Below, in pieces: positions 24,301 to 32,706 of a DNA stretch of 64,000 bases. The position numbers and the translations under genes are program-made. How positions within the stretch are numbered: position 1 is the stretch's first letter; each line of letters begins with the position of its first letter. Below the pieces are notes generated by a model that was given only the letters and a program-made list of their open reading frames with translations, did not search any database and had not been told where the DNA came from. Source of the stretch: Taibaiella koreensis (lineage in GTDB: Bacteria > Bacteroidota > Bacteroidia > Chitinophagales > Chitinophagaceae); the NCBI RefSeq assembly GCF_003545715.1, contig NZ_QVNU01000012.1, forward strand, positions 1-64,000. Reading direction: 5' to 3'.

Positions 24301-24819
24301 ATGAAACAGCCCTTACTCATTCTTTTTGCTTTGTTCTTGTCGTTTAGCGTATCCGCACAGAAAAAGCAGCCGCCTCTAAAACCGCCGGAGCCTATAGAAC
24401 CGCCACGGATCAGCATGCCCGATAATGGGCTTAGCGGTACCCTGTGGCGCCTGGCCGTCGACACTTCCGGCGACAGGACGATCCTTAAGTTTCACCGGAT
24501 GGACAAGACAACAATAGCAACTGTCCAGGTCCATTTTATCGATGCCCGCAGGTTCCGGCTGAATGTCCAGACAAAGAGTAGCATGCTCAGGGCCGAGGGC
24601 ACTTACGAGATCAATCCGCCCGAAACAGCATCAGCCGAAGATATAGTCATGTTGGTACCGCCCAGCAATCTTTACTTCAAACAATATAACAACCAGGCTC
24701 CCGCCATAGAGACGCTTAAACGAAAAATCGGGAACAGCTATATGGTGACGCAGTTTGAGACCGATGATTTCAAGCTGGAGGAACAACCGGGTCCCGTAAT
24801 GGCAGCACCCGGACAATAA
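24301..24819 (+). CDS. Secreted protein of unknown function
   Basis: A 172-residue protein with a signal peptide (MKQPLLILFALFLSFSVSAQ) and then a Pro-rich segment (KKQPPLKPPEPIEPPR, residues 21-37). A small beta-rich domain (SGTLWRLAVD through AEGTYEINPPE) follows; it looks lipocalin- or META-like in its alternating strands, but I cannot assign it. The C-terminus is polar. Its start lies ~105 bp after a heptanucleotide array. A hairpin at 24894-24934 follows. Confidence 0.7.
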   Translation: MKQPLLILFALFLSFSVSAQKKQPPLKPPEPIEPPRISMPDNGLSGTLWRLAVDTSGDRTILKFHRMDKTTIATVQVHFIDARRFRLNVQTKSSMLRAEGTYEINPPETASAEDIVMLVPPSNLYFKQYNNQAPAIETLKRKIGNSYMVTQFETDDFKLEEQPGPVMAAPGQ

Positions 24820-24893
24820 TGTTTTTTGGCTATACGGATATTGGAAACACTGGCCGGTAATCGTCGAGCATACAGACAACGGTCACAAACAGA

Positions 24894-24934
24894 AAATAGC
24901 CCAAAGTCTGTCAGATGACGACTTCGGGCTATTT
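24894..24934 (+). terminator. Stem-loop, likely terminator
   Basis: The arms are AAATAGCCC and GGGCTATTT, with inner AGTC/GACT pairing. They are followed by CG rather than a T run, so it is a good stem but a weak terminator tail. Confidence 0.5.
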
Positions 24935-25017
24935 CGTAATGGTATTTCAATGTCGTTTAGACAAGAAATGAGGTATTAGCATTTCAAAGTTTCGTCCCGC
25001 TAGGACCTGTGTAAATA

Positions 25018-25172
25018 TCCTTTCAACGGGAAGAGATCCTTCACTTTGCAAGCTGCGCAAGCTCCGTATCAGGATGACAATGGCGAGTTTACAGTTACGT
25101 TAGCCCAAACCATAAACATAGCATTATCATGCTGACATCTGCGGCGCCATGGAAGCATCTAAATACCTATTG
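25018..25172 (+). repeat. Repeat R3, copy 3
   Basis: It shares GGGAAGAGATCCTTCACTT, GCAAGCTGCGCAAG, AACCATAAACATA, TGCTGACATCTGCGG and GCCATGGAAGCATCTAAATA with copies at 5761 and 10388, here in a core-gene neighbourhood 14 kb away. The rest of the 24820-25410 gap holds a hairpin and a CTTTGTGTCCTTTGCGTG motif but no gene. Confidence 0.8.
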
Positions 25173-25410
25173 TTAACTCAAGATACTGTCCCCGAGCAGA
25201 TGCAGCTGATTAAGGTCCGTTGTTAACCAGCTGCAAGCATTTCACGCTCTTCCTTTGTGTCCTTTGCGTGTAACATGGCGACCTTCTTCTTCAATTGCGG
25301 TAAATGTCATTTCCGAGCGCGTCGCCCGGTATATCCCGGCTTCACTCGTATCTCCCTGCATTATCGCTTTTATCCAGCTACCGCCGCTTCCGCGTCAAAA
25401 CAGCCTCTTC

Positions 25411-27216
25411 CTATTCAACCACCCGCAGTTTCAGCTCGTCCAGCTGTACGGGATTCACAGCCGAGGGGGCATCCAGCATCACATCGCGGCCGGCGTTGTT
25501 CTTGGGGAAAGCGATGTAATCCCTGATGGTCTCATCGCCGCCCAGCAAGGCGCATAAGCGGTCAAAACCCAGTGCCAGTCCGCCGTGCGGCGGCGCGCCA
25601 TACTCAAAAGCGCCCAGCAGGAAGCCGAATTTTTCCTGGGCCTCATGGGCATCGATACCCAGTGCTTCGAACATCTTCAGCTGCAGGTCGCGCTGGTGAA
25701 TACGGATAGAGCCGCCACCCACTTCGGTACCATTCAGCACCAGGTCGTAGGCATTGGCCTGTATGTAAGGATAACGGCCTTTGTCCTGCATCCACTCGAT
25801 CTGGTCGGGCTTGGGCGAGGTAAAGGGATGGTGCCGCGCTACCCAGCGCCCGGCGCCGCCGCCATCTTCATTATTCTCCGCAAATTCCAGCAAGGGGAAA
25901 TCCAGGACCCACAGCGGCTTGTATTCGTCACGGTTACGCAAGCCCATACGATTACCCATCTCCAGCCGTAATTCACTCATGGCTTTGCGGGTACGCGTGG
26001 CCGGGCCGGCCAGCACCAGGATGAGGTCGCCTGGGCGGGCATCGGTACGCTGTGCCCACTGCGTCAGCCTTTCCTCGTTATAAAACTTATCTACTGAGCT
26101 TTTCAGGCTGCCGTCAGCATTGTATTTAATATACATCAGGCCCGTCATACCTATCTGTGGGCGCTTTACCCATTCCGTCAGCTCATCCAGTTGCTTACGG
26201 GTATACTCGCTGCAGCCTTTGGCGGCAATGGCTACCACGTATTCCGCCTCATCCATTACTTTGAAATCGGCGCCGCCAACAAGATCGACGGCTTCATCGT
26301 GCTCGTTCAGCAGGCCGGCCGGCGCCTTCAGCTCCGCGAGCTGCATGCCGAAACGCAGGTCGGGCTTATCGTTGCCGTAGTATTTCATGGCCTCTGCCCA
26401 GGTCATGCGCGGGAATGGCTCCTGGAAATCGATACCCTTCACATCGCGAAAGATGTGCTTGGTAAGACCTTCAAACATCTGTAACACATCTTCCTGCTCT
26501 ACAAAAGACATCTCGCAATCGATCTGGGTAAACTCCGGTTGCCTGTCGGCGCGAAGATCCTCGTCGCGGAAACACTTTACGATCTGGTAGTACCGGTCGT
26601 AGCCGCTCACCATCAACAATTGCTTAAACGTTTGCGGGCTTTGCGGCAAGGCATAGAACTGTCCTTCATTCATGCGGGAAGGCACGATGAAATCGCGTGC
26701 TCCTTCCGGTGTGGAACGGATGAGGAAAGGTGTTTCAATATCGTAAAAGCCCTGGGCATCCATATAGTTGCGCGCCGAACGGTTTACGCTGTAACGCAGC
26801 GCTATATTGCGCTGGAGCACCGGGCGCCGGAGGTCCAGGTAGCGGTACTTCATACGGAGCTCTTCTCCGCCATCGGTTTCTTCTTCAATAGTGAATGGCG
26901 GTACAGCCGATCTGTTCAGGATCGTGTATTCCGACACTTCTATCTCGATATCGCCGGTAGGGATTTTTGCATTCTTGCTGGCACGTTCGATCACCTTGCC
27001 GGTAGCCTGTACTACAAACTCGCGACCCAGGGGCTGTTCATCCAATCGTGGGGTAAGTCCTTCATTGAAGTACAGCTGGGTAATGCCATAACGGTCGCGA
27101 AGGTCGACAAAGGTAATGCTGCCGAATTTACGCACGGTCTGCACCCATCCGGCAAGGGTTACGGTCGATTGGATATGTTCGCTGCGGAGCTCGCCGCAAT
27201 GGTGTGTACGGTACAT
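25411..27216 (-). CDS. aspS: Aspartyl-tRNA synthetase
   Basis: A 601-residue class II synthetase that charges tRNA-Asp. The N-terminal OB-fold anticodon-binding domain is [20 protein letters not shown] (about 21-40). Motif 2 is [20 protein letters not shown] (about 217-236). The bacterial GAD insertion follows (about 280-420). Motif 3 is [21 protein letters not shown] near the C-terminus. Length and the GAD insertion fit the bacterial type. The ATG start is followed by [10 protein letters not shown], the family's usual beginning. It is monocistronic by context, with a short AT-rich repeat upstream. Confidence 0.97.
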   Translation of the reverse strand: MYRTHHCGELRSEHIQSTVTLAGWVQTVRKFGSITFVDLRDRYGITQLYFNEGLTPRLDEQPLGREFVVQATGKVIERASKNAKIPTGDIEIEVSEYTILNRSAVPPFTIEEETDGGEELRMKYRYLDLRRPVLQRNIALRYSVNRSARNYMDAQGFYDIETPFLIRSTPEGARDFIVPSRMNEGQFYALPQSPQTFKQLLMVSGYDRYYQIVKCFRDEDLRADRQPEFTQIDCEMSFVEQEDVLQMFEGLTKHIFRDVKGIDFQEPFPRMTWAEAMKYYGNDKPDLRFGMQLAELKAPAGLLNEHDEAVDLVGGADFKVMDEAEYVVAIAAKGCSEYTRKQLDELTEWVKRPQIGMTGLMYIKYNADGSLKSSVDKFYNEERLTQWAQRTDARPGDLILVLAGPATRTRKAMSELRLEMGNRMGLRNRDEYKPLWVLDFPLLEFAENNEDGGGAGRWVARHHPFTSPKPDQIEWMQDKGRYPYIQANAYDLVLNGTEVGGGSIRIHQRDLQLKMFEALGIDAHEAQEKFGFLLGAFEYGAPPHGGLALGFDRLCALLGGDETIRDYIAFPKNNAGRDVMLDAPSAVNPVQLDELKLRVVE

Positions 27217-27432
27217 TAGATATGAGACGTTAGATATTAGACTTTAGATACCAGACATTAGTTGTTGGATGTTGTTATAGGATAACACTTTTGCCTGCAC
27301 GTGGGAAATTGCTACAGGACTGCGCTTCCGGGCTGCGAAGATAATGAATTGGCGAAGATTTTTGGTAACCCCTTACTGCCATCTGCACAAGCCGCCAGCC
27401 AGGTCTTTTGAAAATTTCTCCTAAAATTTTGC
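27217..27432. other. aspS upstream region with short direct repeats
   Basis: Next to the aspS start, at 27218-27264, a decayed ~13 bp unit repeats: AGACGTTAGATATT, AGACTTTAGATACC and AGACATTAGTTGTT. The remainder is ordinary AT-rich intergenic DNA that must hold the aspS promoter. No gene is seen. Confidence 0.55.
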
Positions 27433-27474
27433 GTAACCGGATAGTTACCCATATATTTGTAACCGATTAGTTAC
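27433..27474 (+). promoter_or_regulatory. Twin palindromic operators around a Bacteroidota promoter
   Basis: Two 16-bp palindromic sites, GTAACCGGATAGTTAC (27433-27448) and GTAACCGATTAGTTAC (27459-27474), lie with centres 26 bp apart. Between and partly under them is TATATTTG (27452-27459), an exact -7 TAnnTTTG box, with TTTG at 27428-27431 twenty bases upstream. The layout is that of a repressor site covering the promoter of the AHSA1/SRPBCC gene. ArsR-type repressors are often paired with such genes, but no regulator gene is adjacent here. Confidence 0.7.
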
Positions 27475-27511
27475 ATATTTACATTCTTCTTTCATCCCTA
27501 AAACGATCAAC

Positions 27512-27940
27512 ATGTCACATGAACCCTTTGTAATCGAAAGGACCTATAAAGCACCTATAGCAAAGGTATGGCAGGCCATTACCGACAAAGACAAGATGAA
27601 GCAGTGGTACTTCGACCTGTCGGCCTTCGAAGCCAGGCCAGGCTTTACTTTCAGCTTCCCAGGCCAGGGGCATAAAGGCGAGCAGTACATCCACCACTGC
27701 GAGGTTCGGGAAGCCATTCCTAATAAAAAGCTGAGCTATAGCTGGGCTTATGAAAACTATGAAGGCAGCTCGTTAGTGACCTTTGAGCTGTTTGAAGAGG
27801 GAGCGCAAACGCGGCTCCGGCTTACCCATGAGGGGCTCGATACCTTCCCACGGCATCCGGACTTTGCCAAGGAAAGCTTTGCGGCCGGCTGGACCGAGCT
27901 CATTGGCAAGAACCTTAAAGCCTTTGTGGAGCAAGCCTGA
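27512..27940 (+). CDS. SRPBCC / AHSA1-like protein
   Basis: A 142-residue protein of the AHSA1-type START-like (SRPBCC) fold. Family marks are VIERTYKAPIAKVWQAITD at the start, MKQWYFDLSAF, and the final helix SFAAGWTELIGKNLKAF. These proteins form a hydrophobic ligand-binding cavity; in bacteria many are encoded next to an ArsR regulator. Here the gene stands alone behind the twin palindromes at 27433-27474, so a distant ArsR protein may control it. A MITE-like R4 element starts 27 bp after its stop. A second, less similar SRPBCC gene is at 35876. Confidence 0.85.
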   Translation: MSHEPFVIERTYKAPIAKVWQAITDKDKMKQWYFDLSAFEARPGFTFSFPGQGHKGEQYIHHCEVREAIPNKKLSYSWAYENYEGSSLVTFELFEEGAQTRLRLTHEGLDTFPRHPDFAKESFAAGWTELIGKNLKAFVEQA

Positions 27941-27967
27941 CAATATTTTTAAACTAACTAGCCGTAC

Positions 27968-28081
27968 GTAGGAAACATTGAATCATTCTGCGTTCCCTTA
28001 CGGTTGCTGAGCCTGTCGAAGCACCATCGCATCGTTGTCCTTTCGACCGGGCTCAAGGACCGGAATGAATTGGTTTCCTAC
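27968..28081. mobile_element. R4 MITE-like element, copy 1
   Basis: It is bounded by inverted GTAGGAAAC and GTTTCCTAC. Inside is a second inverted pair, GAGCCTGTCGAA and TTCGACCGGGCTC. It has 114 bp and no coding capacity. It matches the copy at 29671-29777 in both terminal and internal parts. Confidence 0.7.
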
Positions 28082-28223
28082 ATGCGGATAGTCCATATTT
28101 TTAAATACCCGCGGGGCCGCCCAGCTAAGCGGCCTCCCGGGTATTTTAAAGGATGAAGCGGAAAGATTGTGGGAAATGAAAAATGGTGCCTTTGCAAACT
28201 TTGTGCGTCATAAAACGGATCAT

Positions 28224-28772
28224 TCAATCTGCTTCAAATGCCGTTTGCACAGTAATGTTTTTTCGCTGCAACACATAGGCGAGGTCCTCCAGCGTTTTCT
28301 CGGTAAAGCCTTCATCGCCATAGCCATCGTGCTCATCAAGGCCCATGCAGAAAAACAGCCTGATATCGCTGTCGGTACCGACTTCGATATAATTACAGGC
28401 CAGCAAACAAAAGAAGGTCGCTACCCTATCGGGCCTGGATCCCATAACCACAAGCCTTATTTCATCAAGCGGGAATGCCGTATATTTTCTGAAAAGGAAA
28501 TTGGGATTGATAATGATCAGCTCTTTATCCGTTACGGCGATGCTGTTAAAATAACGACCGCTGATCACAAAGCCGGCAGCCAGGTACAAGAGCGGGAAGG
28601 GTATGACATACCATCCGGCCCAGGCAAAGAACGGTATAATAATCCCGGCGCCACCGACGATCACCAATGCTAGAAACAGCCACAGTACCTTTTTCGGCCC
28701 ATGGAAGACTTCGGCATCTTGTAGCCCCTTTTCCTTTAGTATCCGTTCTACACGCCGGTCTTGCAGCTTCAT
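28224..28772 (-). CDS. Membrane protein with PH-like domain
   Basis: A 182-residue protein. After a basic N-terminus come two membrane helices (VLWLFLALVIVGGAGIIIPF and the next ~25 residues). A soluble region then begins SIAVTDKELIIINPNFLFRK and continues FPLDEIRLVVMG. This pattern (ITDKRLI, then DIxxV) is typical of bacterial PH-domain membrane proteins of unknown role. The C-terminus is helical. It is a single gene on this strand; a convergent neighbour is absent. Function unknown. Confidence 0.65.
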   Translation of the reverse strand: MKLQDRRVERILKEKGLQDAEVFHGPKKVLWLFLALVIVGGAGIIIPFFAWAGWYVIPFPLLYLAAGFVISGRYFNSIAVTDKELIIINPNFLFRKYTAFPLDEIRLVVMGSRPDRVATFFCLLACNYIEVGTDSDIRLFFCMGLDEHDGYGDEGFTEKTLEDLAYVLQRKNITVQTAFEAD

Positions 28773-28863
28773 TTTTCCGGTGGTGAAATTACTATATCAT
28801 TGCGGTAACACCTGCCACATGTGGTTAGGATTGTCCTAATGCATGCAGCCGGGCCTTGTTCCT

Positions 28864-29385
28864 TTAACGTTCACAAAATACCGAAACAATATCCCAATCC
28901 TGCATCGATACGGTAGCTTCCCATACCTCATCTTTTGTTCTCAACCATATCTCCCACAAGACGGGCTGCTCCACCAGGAAAGGTATCACAAACGTTGTAA
29001 CATTCCATCTGTTTGCCGTACCCCAAAGATCTTTATGCTGCTCCCGGCCTTCACGCTCGATCATCGCAACCCAATCCGGCAGCATGGCTTCATGCCGTTC
29101 CATTATCTGTTGGTAAAATGCCCTCTGCGTTGCAGTTGGCCCTGCTTTCCCTGACATTATACGCAGGGTAATCCGGCGGCTATAGTCGTCACCTGCAGAC
29201 ATATAAGGCTGTTGTGGGATATAACATTTCCAGTAGCTTTTCCGGGTATCGCGCCGGTGTTCCCTATAGATCATAAGGCCCAGCTCCTCATCTTTTCTCG
29301 TTGGCGGTGGCTGGATTCCCCATAAATAAGCCATTGCATGCTTGAAGCGACTCCAGAGAGATCTCTTCATTTTTATCTCAGTCAT
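28864..29385 (-). CDS. Hypothetical cytoplasmic protein
   Basis: With the ATG at 29385 (MTEIKMKRSLWSRF) the product has 173 residues; the longer upstream frame only overlaps the preceding gene and is not used. It is a soluble, Trp- and Arg-rich protein with no recognised motif. A helical region (TQRAFYQQIMERHEAMLPDW) is followed by strand-like ends (VLWEIWLRTKDEVWEATV). Its start overlaps the stop of the gene upstream in an ATGACTGA arrangement, so the two are translationally coupled and probably act together. Confidence 0.6.
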   Translation of the reverse strand: MTEIKMKRSLWSRFKHAMAYLWGIQPPPTRKDEELGLMIYREHRRDTRKSYWKCYIPQQPYMSAGDDYSRRITLRIMSGKAGPTATQRAFYQQIMERHEAMLPDWVAMIEREGREQHKDLWGTANRWNVTTFVIPFLVEQPVLWEIWLRTKDEVWEATVSMQDWDIVSVFCER

Positions 29386-29638
29386 TGCCTTTGAGCTCCT
29401 CCAGCATTTTCTGAAAAGTCTCTTTGTCGTTGGCCCAGCCCAGACTGCTGATCTTCGACCAGGAGATAAGAAAATCGTGGACACTGCCATAATACACTTC
29501 GATATCGTCGGTAGTGATAATGCGGATAATGCCTTCGCGGGACACCTGTAGGGAAAACAGATATTGGCGGTCTTTCTGCAATCCTTTATCCTCGGTCAGC
29601 GATACAGCCGTGATCAGCTGGGTGGTCATTTGTTCCAT
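29378..29638 (-). CDS. Small hypothetical protein
   Basis: With the ATG at 29638 (MEQMTTQLITAVSLTEDKGL) the product has 86 residues. It is a compact alpha/beta protein with strands QYLFSLQVSREGIIRIITTD and EVYYGSVHDFLISW and a closing helix (ETFQKMLEELKG). No family is recognised. It is transcribed before the 28864-29385 gene and overlaps it by 8 bp. The upstream 17 codons in frame lie in likely 5' leader and are not included. Confidence 0.6.
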   Translation of the reverse strand: MEQMTTQLITAVSLTEDKGLQKDRQYLFSLQVSREGIIRIITTDDIEVYYGSVHDFLISWSKISSLGWANDKETFQKMLEELKGND

Positions 29639-29670
29639 GCTGCAAATTAGTATAAAGTGACTATCCGGAT

Positions 29671-29777
29671 TATAGGAAACAGGATACAATTTTTGCTTCT
29701 AAATAACGGTTGCTGAGCTTGTCGAAGCATCATCGTTGTCTTTTCGACAGGCTCAAGGACCGGCTTTGTTTCCTATA
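29671..29777. mobile_element. R4 MITE-like element, copy 2
   Basis: It has perfect 10-bp terminal inverted repeats TATAGGAAAC and GTTTCCTATA, 107 bp apart outside to outside. The internal inverted pair is GAGCTTGTCGAA and TTCGACAGGCTC. The same architecture is found at 27968-28081, with the shared core GGTTGCTGAGC and CTCAAGGACCGG. Confidence 0.8.
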
Positions 29778-29815
29778 TCCGCATACTCAAATAAATCTTA
29801 AGTGTGTGGTAAAAG

Positions 29816-29844
29816 AAAAAGTCCCGGATGAACCGGGACTTTTT
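29816..29844 (-). terminator. tuf terminator
   Basis: The arms AAAAAGTCCCGG and CCGGGACTTTTT flank ATGAA. The stem ends in a T run in both directions and lies 26 bp beyond the tuf stop. Confidence 0.9.
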
Positions 29845-29869
29845 ATGAATTGGATTGCCGAAGCAATGC

Positions 29870-31057
29870 TTATTTCAGGATTTCAGTTACCTGACCAGCG
29901 CCTACAGTACGGCCACCTTCACGGATAGCGAACTTCAGACCTTTGTCCATCGCGATAGGTGCGATCAACTTCACAGACAGGTTAACGTTGTCACCAGGCA
30001 TTACCATTTCAACGCCTTCGGGCAGCATACACTCACCGGTTACGTCAGTAGTACGGAAGTAGAACTGAGGACGGTATTTGTTGAAGAAAGGCGTGTGACG
30101 GCCACCTTCGTCTTTACCCAGTACGTAAACTTCGCCTTTGAATTCAGTGTGCGGTGTAATAGATTTGGGAGCGCAGATAACCATACCACGACGGATATCT
30201 TTCTTATCGATACCACGCAGCAGCAGACCAGCGTTGTCACCAGCTTCACCACGATCGAGAAGTTTCTTGAACATCTCAACACCAGTACAGGTAGAAGTCA
30301 GGGGAGCATCGTTAAAACCAACGATCTCAACGTTGTCACCTACAGTAATGATACCACGCTCGATACGACCTGTAGCAACAGTACCACGACCAGTGATAGT
30401 GAATACGTCTTCTACAGACATCAGGAAAGGCTGATCGATCGGACGGGGAGGCAGCGGAATGTACTCATCAACTGCGTTCATCAGGTCTTCGATAGCTTTA
30501 ACACCATCAGCTTCACCGTTCAGACCAGCCAGAGCAGAACCCTGGATGATGGGGGTATTGTCACCGTCGAAACCGTTTTTGCTCAGCAATTCGCGAACTT
30601 CCAGCTCAACCAGCTCAAGGATCTCAGGATCATCAACCAGGTCAACTTTGTTCATGAAAACAACCATACGGGGTACACCTACCTGGCGGGCCAGCAGGAT
30701 GTGCTCCTTAGTCTGGGGCATGGGACCATCAGTAGCGGCTACCACCAGGATAGCACCGTCCATCTGGGCAGCACCGGTAATCATATTCTTCACATAGTCG
30801 GCGTGACCAGGACAGTCAACGTGCGCATAGTGACGATTAGCAGTTTGATATTCTACGTGTGCAGTATTAATGGTGATACCACGCTCTCTTTCTTCGGGAG
30901 CGTTATCGATCGCGTCATAATCTTTCTTCTCTGCCAAACCTTTATTAGCCAAAACGTTGGTAATAGCGGCAGTCAATGTAGTTTTACCATGATCGACGTG
31001 ACCAATGGTACCAATGTTTACGTGGGGTTTCTCCCTCTTAAAGGTCTCTTTTGCCAT
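29870..31057 (-). CDS. tuf: Elongation factor Tu
   Basis: A 395-residue GTPase that delivers aminoacyl-tRNA to the ribosome. The P-loop is GHVDHGKT (19-26), followed by the switch II DCPGH motif (about 81-85) and NKVD (about 136-139). Domains II and III are complete, ending [13 protein letters not shown]. It is the last gene of an operon with four tRNAs directly upstream (31121-31626). A strong terminator follows. Confidence 0.98.
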   Translation of the reverse strand: MAKETFKREKPHVNIGTIGHVDHGKTTLTAAITNVLANKGLAEKKDYDAIDNAPEERERGITINTAHVEYQTANRHYAHVDCPGHADYVKNMITGAAQMDGAILVVAATDGPMPQTKEHILLARQVGVPRMVVFMNKVDLVDDPEILELVELEVRELLSKNGFDGDNTPIIQGSALAGLNGEADGVKAIEDLMNAVDEYIPLPPRPIDQPFLMSVEDVFTITGRGTVATGRIERGIITVGDNVEIVGFNDAPLTSTCTGVEMFKKLLDRGEAGDNAGLLLRGIDKKDIRRGMVICAPKSITPHTEFKGEVYVLGKDEGGRHTPFFNKYRPQFYFRTTDVTGECMLPEGVEMVMPGDNVNLSVKLIAPIAMDKGLKFAIREGGRTVGAGQVTEILK

Positions 31058-31120
31058 TGTTATTCTTTTTAAAAGAAATTTTTATTTAATTTATAGTTGT
31101 AAAAAATATTTACGTCTATG

Positions 31121-31192
<72 letters not shown>

Positions 31193-31275
31193 ATTTTGAA
31201 TTGTTAAATGGCTGGTCCTGCTTCATTGCTGTAATCCACAACGGCAACCATTTATCAATTCAAAATTTGATTCTG

Positions 31276-31348
31276 AGCGGAAGACGAGTCTCGAACTCGC
31301 AACCTATAGCTTGGAAGGCTATCGCTCTACCAATTGAGCTACTTCCGC
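31276..31348 (-). tRNA. tRNA-Gly (TCC)
   Basis: The acceptor is GCGGAAG/CTTCCGC. The anticodon stem ATAGC/GCTAT around CTTCCAA gives anticodon TCC. The T loop is GTTCGAGAC. Confidence 0.95.
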
Positions 31349-31391
31349 ATACACGCAGTATAAACACCCTGCGCTTATCAATAAAATAAAG

Positions 31392-31474
31392 TGGGCAGTG
31401 AAGGATTCGAACCTCCGTACACGTGAGTGAGCAGATTTACAGTCTGCCGCCTTTAACCACTCGGCCAACTACCC
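31392..31474 (-). tRNA. tRNA-Tyr (GTA)
   Basis: A class II tRNA with a long variable arm (GCTCACTCACGTGTACG region). The acceptor is GGGTAGT/ACTGCCC with one G-U pair. The anticodon loop CTGTAAA gives GTA. Confidence 0.95.
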
Positions 31475-31553
31475 AGATAAATTTTCAATGATAGATTTCA
31501 AAACCAGGACCGGAGTCCAAAACCAGAAATCAAGAATCAAAAATTAAGAAAAG

Positions 31554-31626
31554 AGCCACTTGCCGGGATCGAACCAGCGACCTACTGATTACAAATCAGT
31601 TGCTCTACCAGCTGAGCTAAAGTGGC
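31554..31626 (-). tRNA. tRNA-Thr (TGT)
   Basis: The acceptor is GCCACTT/AAGTGGC. The anticodon stem ACTGA/TCAGT around TTTGTAA gives TGT. It is the first gene of the tRNA-tuf operon, 76 bp from the -7 box. Confidence 0.95.
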
Positions 31627-31701
31627 CTTTTATTATCGTTGCAAAGAACTTAACTCCCTAAAAATCATCCGGTGCCGTAGGTCCCGTTTGCTTTGGGATT
31701 G

Positions 31702-31732
31702 CAAAGGTAGGGATGTATTTCGAATTAACAAA
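31702..31732 (-). promoter_or_regulatory. Promoter of the tRNA-tuf operon
   Basis: Read on the - strand it has TTTG (31732-31729), exactly 19 bases, then TACCTTTG (31709-31702). This is a perfect match to the Bacteroidota primary-sigma consensus TTTG-N19-TAnnTTTG, placed 76 bp ahead of tRNA-Thr(TGT). Confidence 0.85.
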
Positions 31733-31835
31733 CAAGTTGTTGGTTTTTTTCAAAAAAAAATTTCCACTATAAGATCCCCTTCTCATGCTGCTTTCGGCAC
31801 CCACAGGACCATCGTTCTTTTCACAAAAGTAAGCG

Positions 31836-31843
31836 TATTTTTG
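31836..31843 (+). promoter_or_regulatory. Possible -7 box for the transporter gene
   Basis: TATTTTTG fits TAnnTTTG and lies 19 bp before the ATG at 31863. No good TTTG is found at the -33 position, so this is a weak call. It is divergent from the tRNA-tuf promoter. Confidence 0.4.
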
Positions 31844-31862
31844 GACGCTCCATTCTTAAGCT

Positions 31863-32648
31863 ATGATCCATAAAATACTTTCGGATAAACCTTACAAACT
31901 CTTCCTGGCGCTTACTTCTTTTTTTGTCGCCAATGCGCTCATTGCCGAATGTATCGGCGGCAAGCTGTTTTCGCTGGAACGCTTTCTGGGCCTGCAGGTT
32001 ACCCATTTTTCCCTTTTCGGTGAGCCGGGCCTCTCCTATACCCTCACCTGCGGTGTATTGCTGTGGCCGCTTGAATTTATCCTCACCGATATCGTGAACG
32101 AATATTTTGGCCCCAGGGCAGTCAAGCGGATCTCGTATACAGCAGTGGTGCTGATCGCCTATGCCTTCCTGATGTTCTATGTAGCCATGAGCGTACCCGC
32201 CGACCAGGATTTCTGGGTCGGCAGCAAAGCGGCTGAGGGCGTACCCGATATGCAAAGAGGCTTCTCGGCCGTTTTCGGCCAGGGCATGTGGATCATCTTT
32301 GCCAGCATCGTGGCTTTCCTTATCAGCCAGATCGTCGATGTGGTGGTATTTCACCGCATCAAGAAACATACCGGGGAAAAGCGGGTCTGGCTGCGGGCCA
32401 CAGGGTCCACACTGGTATCGCAGCTGGTCGACAGCTTCATTGTATTGTTTATCGCCTTCAAAATCGGCAACGGATGGAGCTGGCAAAGGGTGCTCGCTAT
32501 CTGTATGGTCAACTATTCCTATAAGGTAGTCATGGCCATTCTCCTCACACCCCTGATCTACCTGCTGGAGTATGGCATTGAACGGTATGTAGGCAAAGAA
32601 AAAGCTATGGAGATGAAGCTGGCTGCTATGGGAAAAGAAGCGGTCTGA
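31863..32648 (+). CDS. Queuosine precursor transporter (YhhQ/VUT family)
   Basis: A 261-residue polytopic membrane protein of the VUT_1/YhhQ family, which takes up queuine or preQ1-type precursors for tRNA modification. Marks are an early FVANALIAECIGGKLFSL helix, the FILTDIVNEYFGPRAVKR loop (conserved D-x(2)-NE), LISQIVDVVVFHRIKK, and LVSQLVDSFIVLFIAF. About six to seven membrane segments are expected. It is monocistronic or leads loosely into the next operon, which has its own promoter at 32668. I see no preQ1 riboswitch upstream. Confidence 0.88.
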   Translation: MIHKILSDKPYKLFLALTSFFVANALIAECIGGKLFSLERFLGLQVTHFSLFGEPGLSYTLTCGVLLWPLEFILTDIVNEYFGPRAVKRISYTAVVLIAYAFLMFYVAMSVPADQDFWVGSKAAEGVPDMQRGFSAVFGQGMWIIFASIVAFLISQIVDVVVFHRIKKHTGEKRVWLRATGSTLVSQLVDSFIVLFIAFKIGNGWSWQRVLAICMVNYSYKVVMAILLTPLIYLLEYGIERYVGKEKAMEMKLAAMGKEAV

Positions 32649-32667
32649 GCAGGTCCGTAAAACATTT

Positions 32668-32698
32668 TTTGCCAGCTTATTTCCCTTCTTTACCTTTA
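32668..32698 (+). promoter_or_regulatory. Promoter of the DUF4129 operon, near-leaderless
   Basis: TTTG (32668-32671), exactly 19 bases, then TACCTTTA (32691-32698; one change from TAnnTTTG). The ATG at 32707 is only 8 bases further on, so the transcript would start within a few bases of the start codon. Confidence 0.65.
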
Positions 32699-32706
32699 AT
32701 CCGTTT

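Noticed and set aside
29855-31072. A 405-codon open frame on the + strand opposite tuf
   Set aside because: It is the antisense shadow of a highly biased, conserved gene. Its product is Thr/Ser/Val-rich without motifs, and tuf on the - strand is certain.
31627-31862. A preQ1 riboswitch ahead of the queuosine-precursor transporter
   Set aside because: The likely leader after the -7 box is only about 14 nt, too short for an aptamer, and no pseudoknot-type sequence is evident.
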